A stretch of DNA of 7,675 bases, taken from Pseudomonadota bacterium. Lineage in GTDB: Bacteria; Pseudomonadota; Alphaproteobacteria; Rhizobiales; Devosiaceae. The stretch is from positions 1 through 7,675 of the forward strand of contig JAEYTN010000306.1 of NCBI GenBank assembly GCA_023433985.1, read 5' to 3'. The position numbers and the translations under genes are program-made. Below the pieces are notes generated by a model, which had not been told where the DNA came from, searched no databases, and worked only from the letters and a program-made list of their open reading frames with translations. Positions 1 through 5,293 of this stretch are shown here, in pieces; positions within the stretch are counted from its first letter, which is position 1, and every line of letters starts with the position of its first letter.

Positions 1-1076
1 GTCCGCACCTGCTCGTCGCCCCGCCGGATGATGCGGAACTCGGATACGTAGCTCGACCGGCTCTCGACAGCCATGGCGACGCGATGCTCCGCCAGGGCCG
101 CATCCTCGGGATGCAGCGAGTTCTCCCAGTCACCCGGCCCGATCGGGGCATCCGGCGCATAGCCGTAGATTTCGCGCACCCGGTTGTCCCAGAACAGCTC
201 GCCGGTCTCGAGGTTGGCTTCGAACAAGCCGATGCGCGACACTTCGAGCGCCAGCTCCAGCCGCCGTGACAGCCGCAACAGCACCTCGTCGGCCGTCTTC
301 TCCTCGGTGACGTCGGTATCGGTGCCGATGATCCGCTTCGGCCGTCCGTCCGGAAACCACTCGATCGGCGAGCCGAGGCTCGAAATCCAGATGTAGTGTC
401 CGTCTCGATGGCGCTCGCGATACTCCATGTGCACGCGCTGCAACTCGCCGGTATGCTGTCGCCGGATCAGCTCCAGGATTCGCGGCAGGTCCTCGGGATG
501 CACCCGGTCCGTCCAGACCTCGTGCACGTCTTCCGGGTCGCTGTCGGGGTCGAGGCCGCGCATCAGTCGCCAGGTGCGCGAGTGATAGACGACGCCCGTC
601 GAAACGTCGGCGTCCCACACGCCCTGCCGGGCGCTTTCGAGCGCCATCTCCCAGCGGCTTTCCGAGCGGTCGAGCGCGGCTGCCACCTGATGCAGCGCGG
701 TAACGTCCTGCACGAGCCCCCACAGGCCGTCGCCTTCGGCGCGCACGATGCCCGTGGCCATCCGGTTCCCGCCATCGGCGAGCGGGATGGCGAGTTCGAT
801 AGGAGCAGAAAGATCCCCGGAACGAACCTGCCTGACCGACTCGAAAAGGCGGCGCCGTCCGCCCAGCCGCCGGAGCACCTGGCGGACGTTCGGCTGCGAC
901 GAATGACCGAGCAGCTCCAGCAGCCCATCTGAGCAATGGAGACCGGTCGTAGGCGACCAGGACCAGCGCCCCAGCCCGGCGAGGCGCTCGGCCTCCGCGA
1001 ACTGCTGCGCCGCCTGCTCCGGCCTGTTCCCGTCGATCGGACGGGTCTGTCGGTTCCGCTGTCGGGAAGCCGTCAT
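1..1076 (-). CDS. Multi-PAS-domain sensor protein, C-terminus cut by the window edge
   Basis: The reverse strand has one frame open from about position 1085 to the left edge. It encodes at least 358 residues of a soluble sensor with no membrane segment or signal peptide. Numbered from the upstream ATG at 1085, residues 30-130 look like a degenerate PAS ending in a GLVQDVTALHQ linker. Residues 145-262 form a canonical PAS-PAC unit (GVWDADVSTG, VHPEDL, IIGTDTDVTEEK). Residues 275-361 begin a third PAS (IGLFEANLETGELFWDN, LHPEDAALA). PAS domains sense ligands, redox state or light and usually feed a histidine kinase, GGDEF/EAL or similar output. That output lies outside the window, so its type is unknown. 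Two starts are possible, ATG 1085 and ATG 1076. I prefer 1076 because GAGGG lies 10 nt before it. An in-frame stop at 1140-1142 excludes longer forms. It follows the sigma gene by about 90 bp on the same strand and may be co-transcribed. Confidence 0.85.
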   Translation of the reverse strand, partial: MTASRQRNRQTRPIDGNRPEQAAQQFAEAERLAGLGRWSWSPTTGLHCSDGLLELLGHSSQPNVRQVLRRLGGRRRLFESVRQVRSGDLSAPIELAIPLADGGNRMATGIVRAEGDGLWGLVQDVTALHQVAAALDRSESRWEMALESARQGVWDADVSTGVVYHSRTWRLMRGLDPDSDPEDVHEVWTDRVHPEDLPRILELIRRQHTGELQRVHMEYRERHRDGHYIWISSLGSPIEWFPDGRPKRIIGTDTDVTEEKTADEVLLRLSRRLELALEVSRIGLFEANLETGELFWDNRVREIYGYAPDAPIGPGDWENSLHPEDAALAEHRVAMAVESRSSYVSEFRIIRRGDEQVR

Positions 1077-1171
1077 CGATACCATACCCTCACGGCCACC
1101 CTCCCGGGGCCGATCCGGCCAGCATTGCCTTGGCGGGCTTTATTTTTTCTTACGGAAGGCCTTGGCTTTCG

Positions 1172-2443
1172 CTAGGCGGCGCAGGCTCTTGCGCGTTCCA
1201 GCAGGAAGGTCCGCTCGCGCTCGTTGCGCGTCATTTCCGCCGCCCGCTCGAATTCGGCCCGAGCCTCGTTCATCCGTCCGAGCTTGTGCAGAAAATCGCC
1301 GCGGACGCTCGGCAGCAGGTGGTAGTTCTTGAGGGCAGGGGCCTCGGCCACCTGATCGAGCAGCGCCAGCCCCCGTGCCGGCCCGAACGCCATGGCATGC
1401 GCCACTGACCGGTTGAGCTCCACCACCGGGCTCGGCGTCACCTGAGCCAGCACGTCGTAGAACCCCGCGATCGCCCGCCACTCGGTGTCCGCGGCATTCC
1501 GTGCCCTGGCGTGACATGCAGCGATTGAGGCCTGCAGCACATACGGGCCGTAGTCGCCGCCAAGCGCAATCGCCCGCTCGAGCGCCGCCAGCCCGCGCCG
1601 GATCAGCATCTGGTCCCACTTCGCCCGGTCCTGGTCGAGCAGCAGCACGGGCTCGCCGTTGCGTCCGACCCGCGCCCGCATCCGCGACGCCTGGATTTCC
1701 ATCAGCGCCACCAGCCCATGCACCTCGGGCTCGTCGGGCGCCAGCCCGGCGAGGATCCGTCCCAGCCGCATCGCCTCTTCGCAAAGCTGCGGCCGCGTCC
1801 AGTCCGCCCCTGCCGTCGCCGTGTAGCCCTCGTTGAACACGAGGTAGATCACCTCGAGCACCGAACCGAGCCGCTCCGCCCGGTCCTCCCCGCGCGGCAC
1901 CTCGAAGGGCAGGCCCGCCTCCGCGAGGTTCTTCTTGGCCCGCACGATCCGCTGCGCCACGGTGGGCTCGGGCACGAGGAAGGCCCGCGCGATCTCGTCG
2001 GTCGTGAGCCCACCCAGCAGCCGGAGCGTCAGCGCAACCCGCGCCTCGGGCGATATCACCGGATGGCAGGAGGTGAAGATCAGCCGGAGCAGGTCGTCAC
2101 CGACATCGTCGTCGAGCGCTGTGTCGAGGTCGGGCGGCGTCTGCTCCTCCTCCCTCAGGTCATGCCCCAGCTCGTCGAGCTTGCGCGCCGCCATCTTGTT
2201 CCGCCGGAAATAGTCGATCGCGCGGCGCTTGGCCGACTGCATCAGCCAGGCGCCCGGACTGCGCGGCACGCCGGTTTCCGGCCAGTGCTTCAGCGCCACG
2301 ATCAGTGCATCCTGCGCCAGTTCCTCGGCCAGCCCCACATCGCGAACGATGCGGGTCAGTCCGGCGATCAGCCTGGCCTGCTCGAGCCGGAACACCGCCT
2401 CGATGGCCCGCTGCGTCTCTCGTTCCGAAGTCAGTGCGCTCAT
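1172..2443 (-). CDS. ECF42-type RNA polymerase sigma factor with TPR-like C-terminal extension
   Basis: This 423-residue protein has a normal ECF sigma core plus a long C-terminal extension. Region 2 spans about residues 14-84 (GLAEELAQDALIVAL, then AWLMQSAKRRAIDYFRRNK). Region 4 spans about 117-173, with the helix-turn-helix LTTDEIARAFLVPEPTVAQR and the RAKKNL tail. The extension at 190-420 has the hallmarks of this family: YLVFNEGY (200-207), LLLDQDR (267-273), SPVVELNRSVA (338-348) and a TPR-like end (LGRMNEARAEFERA). ECF42 factors have no classical membrane anti-sigma factor. The extension is thought to control activity, and DGPF-domain genes are their usual neighbours, exactly as here. 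The length fits the family. An in-frame TGA lies three codons upstream, so ATG 2443 is the earliest start. No Shine-Dalgarno sequence precedes it, and a hairpin abuts the start codon. The gap from the second DGPF gene is 56 bp. The inducing signal is unknown. Confidence 0.93.
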   Translation of the reverse strand: MSALTSERETQRAIEAVFRLEQARLIAGLTRIVRDVGLAEELAQDALIVALKHWPETGVPRSPGAWLMQSAKRRAIDYFRRNKMAARKLDELGHDLREEEQTPPDLDTALDDDVGDDLLRLIFTSCHPVISPEARVALTLRLLGGLTTDEIARAFLVPEPTVAQRIVRAKKNLAEAGLPFEVPRGEDRAERLGSVLEVIYLVFNEGYTATAGADWTRPQLCEEAMRLGRILAGLAPDEPEVHGLVALMEIQASRMRARVGRNGEPVLLLDQDRAKWDQMLIRRGLAALERAIALGGDYGPYVLQASIAACHARARNAADTEWRAIAGFYDVLAQVTPSPVVELNRSVAHAMAFGPARGLALLDQVAEAPALKNYHLLPSVRGDFLHKLGRMNEARAEFERAAEMTRNERERTFLLERARACAA

Positions 2444-2444
2444 G

Positions 2445-2475
2445 GCGGCGGATCAGACCAAATCCGACCCGCCGC
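2445..2475 (-). promoter_or_regulatory. Hairpin abutting the sigma factor start codon
   Basis: On the minus strand GCGGCGGGTC, an 11-nt loop and GATCCGCCGC form a 10-bp stem with one G-U pair. The stem ends one base before the sigma ATG. No Shine-Dalgarno sequence is present and no T-run follows, so it is not an intrinsic terminator. A role in holding down sigma translation relative to the upstream DGPF genes is inferred. The pairing itself is directly visible. Confidence 0.5.
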
Positions 2476-2499
2476 ATCAAGCCACCCGGACGGAGAGCG

Positions 2500-2922
2500 T
2501 CAGCCGCCCGTTTTCTCGCGCATCGCCTGCTCGCGTGCCTGCAACTCGGGGGTGAACGCCTCGCCGAAATCCTCGGCCGTGATCACCTGTCTCAGTTCCA
2601 GCTGCACGTTGCCGTTGCCATCGAGCGGCGGCCACTGCTTCACCCAGGCGAGCGCTTCTTCGTAGGAGCCGACCTCGATCAGCGTGTAGCCCGCGATCAG
2701 TTCCTTCGCCTCGGCGAACGGTCCGTCGATGACCGTCGGCTTGCCGCCCGAGAAGCTGATCTTCGCGCCATGCCGGCTCGACTTCAGCCCGTCGCCCCCG
2801 ACCATCACGCCGGCTGCGACGAGACGCTCGTTGAAGCTCGTCATCTGTTCGATCAGTTCGGTCGAGGGCATCGCCTCGGCTTCGGTGTCGCTGTCCGCCT
2901 TGCGGATGATCATGAAGCGCAT
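2500..2922 (-). CDS. DGPF/YCII-related protein, second of a tandem pair
   Basis: This 140-residue cytoplasmic protein is of the YCII-related (DGPF) family. The naming motif is VIDGPFAEAKELIAGY at residues 64-79. The N-terminal MRFMIIRKAD strand and the FNERLVAAGVM helix (30-40) are also typical. The family has a ferredoxin-like fold. YCII relatives are suspected enzymes, but the reaction of DGPF proteins is not established. These genes are the usual neighbours and targets of ECF42 sigma factors. I chose ATG 2922 because the family begins MRFM and AGGAG lies 8 nt upstream; a longer reading would run into the preceding gene. The gene starts 22 bp after the first DGPF gene and ends 56 bp before the sigma gene, consistent with one operon. 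The pair shares the first residues and the DGPFAEAKELIAG block, so it looks like an old tandem duplication. Confidence 0.93.
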   Translation of the reverse strand: MRFMIIRKADSDTEAEAMPSTELIEQMTSFNERLVAAGVMVGGDGLKSSRHGAKISFSGGKPTVIDGPFAEAKELIAGYTLIEVGSYEEALAWVKQWPPLDGNGNVQLELRQVITAEDFGEAFTPELQAREQAMREKTGG

Positions 2923-2944
2923 GTCTGCTTCTCCTCTGTCGCCG

Positions 2945-3355
2945 CTACTCGGACGTTCCAGTCTGCGATTCGAACCGCTCGATCTGCTCGGGCGGCAGCA
3001 CGTCCGCGAAGTCGGCCGCCTCGAACACGCGGCGCACCTCGACCTGGCCGCCGTCGCCAACGGGAATCCGTCGCGCCCAGCTCAACGCCTCTTCCTTGTC
3101 CTTGGCGCTGATGATCCAGAACCCGGCAATCAGCTCCTTGGCTTCCGCGAACGGCCCGTCGACCACGCGAGCCTTGCCGCCTTCCCAGTTCACCATCGCG
3201 CCTTCCTTGGAGGGATGCAGCCCATCGGCCGCCAGCAGCACACCGGCGTTGATCAGTTCCTCGTTGAACTTCCCCATGGCCTCGAACTCCTCAGGCGCAG
3301 GCATCGCCCCGGCCTCGGTCTGCTCGTCGGACTTGATGATCATCATGAAGCGCAT
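2945..3355 (-). CDS. DGPF/YCII-related protein, first gene of the sigma operon
   Basis: This 136-residue DGPF-family protein starts MRFMMIIKSDEQTEAG. It has the NEELINAGVLLAADGL helix-strand segment (31-46) and the core VVDGPFAEAKELIAGFWII (64-82). It has no signal peptide or membrane segment, so it acts in the cytoplasm. Its biochemical activity is unknown. ATG 3355 is preferred over an in-frame ATG at 3382 because AGGAGA lies 6 nt before it and paralogues start at this methionine. It is the promoter-proximal gene of the DGPF-DGPF-sigma array. The ECF42-like promoter lies about 65 nt upstream. It differs from its paralogue mainly in the middle (residues 50-62) and at the C-terminus, so the two may have separate roles or form a heteromer. 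The heteromer idea is inference only. Confidence 0.93.
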   Translation of the reverse strand: MRFMMIIKSDEQTEAGAMPAPEEFEAMGKFNEELINAGVLLAADGLHPSKEGAMVNWEGGKARVVDGPFAEAKELIAGFWIISAKDKEEALSWARRIPVGDGGQVEVRRVFEAADFADVLPPEQIERFESQTGTSE

Positions 3356-3420
3356 TGTTGTCTCCTGTTGCCCGGCAGCCATCGGTCCTCGTGGCCGATT
3401 TCAACCTGCCTTCGATGACA

Positions 3421-3448
3421 CGACGAGCGGGGAAGGGCGCAATCGACA
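3421..3448 (-). promoter_or_regulatory. Probable ECF42-dependent promoter of the DGPF-sigma operon
   Basis: On the minus strand TGTCGA (3448-3443) is followed after exactly 17 nt by CGTC (3425-3422). As I recall, published work on ECF42 in Streptomyces describes TGTCGA at -35 and CGA/TC (CGAC or CGTC) at -10. Position and direction are right: the first DGPF start codon is about 65 nt further on, and the element lies in the only non-coding gap upstream of the operon. I found no equal pair before the second DGPF gene or the sigma gene. Function is inferred from the match and context. Confidence 0.62.
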
Positions 3449-3492
3449 CGCCCAAACCGATTTTTCTGAAGACTTTTTGAAGGGGGCCGCCG

Positions 3493-4482
3493 TTAGTAGA
3501 CGGCCGTCAGCACTTCGATTTCCTCGCCGGCTCCGGGCTGCACCTCGAACTCGCGGTTGTAGACCTGCTCGCCGCGCTTGGCCAACACGAGGTAGTCGCC
3601 CTCTGCCAGCACGGTGGAGGGGAAAGCACCGATGCTCGAAAACACCGTCTGCCCGTCCTGCGTCTTCACCGTCCAGTCGATGTCGGCGATCGCTTCCCCA
3701 CCGGGTTCCGATACGAGCTTGAACGAGACCTGCGACGCCTTGTGGTAGAGGGTCGCCTCGGTCAACTGCCCGGGCTCCACCCGCAAGTCGGCGCGCACCA
3801 CCGCGTTTACGTCCCCGAAATACGACACGATGTGGTAGGTGCCGGCATTCAGGGTGACGATGTCGCTCGGCGCGAGGTTCTGCGCCACCACCGTCCGCTC
3901 GCTCTCTCCCCCGGCCGTGTAGATGTCGAAGCGGAGGAGGTTGATCGGGATCGCGATATCCCCCGTTACCGCAGCGCTGAGCCGCATCGCGCCGGCATCG
4001 AGTACCAGCGCCTTCTCATTTGCTCCGTCCACAACCGTGATCGTGTCCGTGGTCTGTGCCCGCCCGAAGGCGACGTGCACCACGTAGTTCCCCGGCACCA
4101 GCTCGAGATGCGCCGTTGCCTCATCCGATTTCGCCGCCAGCGCCAGGTCGCCCGAAGCGTCGGTTCGGGTTTCGAACACGCGCCAGGTCAGACCGTCGGG
4201 GATGGTGGTGCCGCCATCGGTGATCCGCGCCACCAGCGTCACCGGCTGCGGCACGGCCGCCACCTTCTCGACTGCTTCGACGGCCGGTGTTGCGGGCGCG
4301 GCCTCTGCCGGGGCCGTGTCTGCCTCGGCAGGGGCGGGTTCGACGGCCGGTTCCACTCCTGCCGGCATGCGGTCGGCCGGGCGCGGCATCGGTACGGGCG
4401 GCTCGCCGTCCTGCGCCACCGCGAGGCTCGATGCGAGCATGGCGACAACGCCCAACAAGCCGATCCAATGCCTGATCTTCAC
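3493..4482 (-). CDS. Secreted Ala/Pro-rich protein with three repeated beta-rich domains
   Basis: I do not recognise a named family for this 329-residue protein. Residues 1-23 form a Sec signal peptide (MKIRHW, hydrophobic core, likely cut AVA/QDG). There is no lipobox cysteine, so a periplasmic or secreted location is likely. Residues 24-80 are a low-complexity Ala/Pro/Glu linker. Three units of about 80 residues follow (81-165, 166-249, 250-329). Each carries a similar turn-strand element: LVPGNYVVHVAFG (128-140), LNAGTYHIVSYFG (211-223) and LAEGDYLVLAKRG (292-304). These resemble carboxypeptidase-regulatory or PEGA-like beta-sandwiches, which bind surfaces or partners rather than catalyse reactions. 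The start is GTG, with GGGGAG 5 nt before it. The gene is divergent from the nitroreductase across 108 bp. It ends only 44 bp before the ECF42-like promoter, and I see no convincing terminator between them. Confidence 0.85.
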   Translation of the reverse strand: MKIRHWIGLLGVVAMLASSLAVAQDGEPPVPMPRPADRMPAGVEPAVEPAPAEADTAPAEAAPATPAVEAVEKVAAVPQPVTLVARITDGGTTIPDGLTWRVFETRTDASGDLALAAKSDEATAHLELVPGNYVVHVAFGRAQTTDTITVVDGANEKALVLDAGAMRLSAAVTGDIAIPINLLRFDIYTAGGESERTVVAQNLAPSDIVTLNAGTYHIVSYFGDVNAVVRADLRVEPGQLTEATLYHKASQVSFKLVSEPGGEAIADIDWTVKTQDGQTVFSSIGAFPSTVLAEGDYLVLAKRGEQVYNREFEVQPGAGEEIEVLTAVY

Positions 4483-4590
4483 CGAAACTCCCCGCCCGCC
4501 GGGTCACGCCCGCCGGATGCGGCGTTCGTCTACCCTTGGATTGGGGAAAAGCTGTGTCATAAGCAGGCCAGCCCTCGCAAGGACCAGAGC

Positions 4591-5169
4591 ATGCCTATCA
4601 ACGTTCCAGTGCGTGACTACCTCAAATCCCGCCGTTCCGTCGGCATCGGCTTCCTCAAGGACCCCGGTCCGTCTTCCGAGGAACTGGCGGAAATCCTCAC
4701 TATCGGTACCCGCGTGCCCGATCACGGCAAGTTCGTGCCCTGGCGCCTGATTCTCATCGAAGGCGACGCCCGCATCCGCGCCGGCGAGAAGCTGGCGGAA
4801 ATCCAGAAGCGCCGCCGCCCCGATATCGACGAGGCAAGCCTCGACCTCGAGCGTCGCCAGTTCCTCCCCGCGCCGGTCACCGTCGGCGTGCTGCTCTCCC
4901 CCAAGCCCAACCCGAAGGCGCCCGAGATGGAGCAGCTGCTCTCGGCCGGCAATGTCTGCTTCAACCTCTCGCACGCCGCATTCGCCATGGGCTACGCCGC
5001 CAGTTGGACCAACCGCTGGTACGGCTTCGACACCGAAGCCCAGGCCATGCTCGGCGCCCGCGGCGGAGAACGCTTCGTCGGCTTCATCCACATCGGCACC
5101 CCGACCACCGTCATCGAGGACCGCGACCGCCCCAACCTCGACGAGATCGTCACCCGCTGGGGCGAGTAA
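4591..5169 (+). CDS. YdjA-like nitroreductase family flavoprotein
   Basis: This 192-residue protein belongs to the FMN-dependent nitroreductase superfamily and most resembles Escherichia coli YdjA. Visible features are the N-terminal RRSV flavin-binding segment (14-17), TRVPDHGKFVPWRLILIEG (40-58), which is the YdjA-like APDH-PW signature, and the ending VGFIHIGTP (163-171). Such enzymes are cytoplasmic homodimers that use NAD(P)H to reduce nitro compounds, quinones or similar acceptors. The physiological substrate of the YdjA branch is uncertain. ATG 4591 has AAGGA 7 nt upstream, and no in-frame start lies between it and position 4500. The gene stands alone on the plus strand, divergent from the secreted repeat protein. 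A GC-rich hairpin follows its stop codon. Length is normal for the family and nothing looks broken. Confidence 0.92.
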   Translation: MPINVPVRDYLKSRRSVGIGFLKDPGPSSEELAEILTIGTRVPDHGKFVPWRLILIEGDARIRAGEKLAEIQKRRRPDIDEASLDLERRQFLPAPVTVGVLLSPKPNPKAPEMEQLLSAGNVCFNLSHAAFAMGYAASWTNRWYGFDTEAQAMLGARGGERFVGFIHIGTPTTVIEDRDRPNLDEIVTRWGE

Positions 5170-5186
5170 GGGGAGGGACGGCGGGA

Positions 5187-5217
5187 GGGCGGAATGAGGG
5201 GCCCCTCCACGCCGCCC
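5187..5217 (+). terminator. GC-rich stem-loop after the nitroreductase gene
   Basis: GGGCGG (5187-5192) pairs with CCGCCC (5212-5217) around an inner palindrome GAGGGGCCCCTC (5196-5207), separated by short internal loops. It starts 17 bp after the nitroreductase stop and lies before the CtrA-like boxes, so it is well placed to end that transcript. No T-run follows, so it is not a classic intrinsic terminator. It may act as a transcript-end stabiliser or have no function. Confidence 0.35.
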
Positions 5218-5260
5218 CCCGCGCGTCATTAACCCCGCGTTAACCCAGAGCCCTCATTCC
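5191..5260. repeat. 10-bp inverted repeat spanning the intergenic region
   Basis: GGAATGAGGG (5191-5200) has an exact reverse complement, CCCTCATTCC, at 5251-5260, with 50 bp between the arms. The left arm overlaps the GAGGGGCCCCTC palindrome, so the two pairings exclude each other. The right arm lies between the two CtrA-like boxes. Function is unknown. Confidence 0.5.
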
Positions 5261-5277
5261 TTAACCAACTCTTACCA
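5229..5277 (+). promoter_or_regulatory. Two tandem CtrA-like binding boxes
   Basis: TTAACCCCGCGTTAACC (5229-5245) is an exact TTAA-N7-TTAA site with the flanking CC that extended CtrA motifs often show. A second site, TTAACCAACTCTTACCA (5261-5277), is TTAA-N7-TTAC, one base off. Their starts are 32 bp apart, about three helical turns, so both would sit on the same DNA face. They lie 17-65 bp before the transglycosylase start codon, where activator or repressor sites belong. CtrA is the master cell-cycle and motility regulator of most alphaproteobacteria. Binding here is inferred from sequence. Confidence 0.6.
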
Positions 5278-5293
5278 GCCGGGCCCCGAGTCG

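Noticed and set aside
130..936. Long minus-strand open frame (268 codons) in another frame of the PAS gene
   Set aside because: Its translation is an Arg/Ala-rich GC artefact. The overlapping frame gives clear PAS domains.
1140..1784. Minus-strand open frame ending in a Lys-rich tail
   Set aside because: It overlaps the sigma factor C-terminus out of frame, and its composition is that of a GC-rich shadow.
1718..2665. Plus-strand open frame of 315 codons opposite the sigma gene
   Set aside because: It is antisense to a well-supported sigma factor, shows no domains and has the His/Arg/Pro-rich make-up of shadow frames.
3489..3504. Hairpin GCCGT/ACGGC around the stop codon of the secreted protein gene
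   Set aside because: The stem is only 5 bp, and on the gene's strand it is followed by GGCCCCC and an A-run rather than T residues, so it is not a credible terminator.
4536..4564. TTGGAT-N17-ATAAGC as a housekeeping promoter for the nitroreductase gene
   Set aside because: The spacing is right, but both hexamers are poor matches. A promoter must lie in this 108-bp gap, but this one cannot be supported by sequence.
3742..4590. Upstream extension of the nitroreductase frame
   Set aside because: It is antisense to the secreted repeat protein. The nitroreductase similarity and AAGGA site place the start at 4591.
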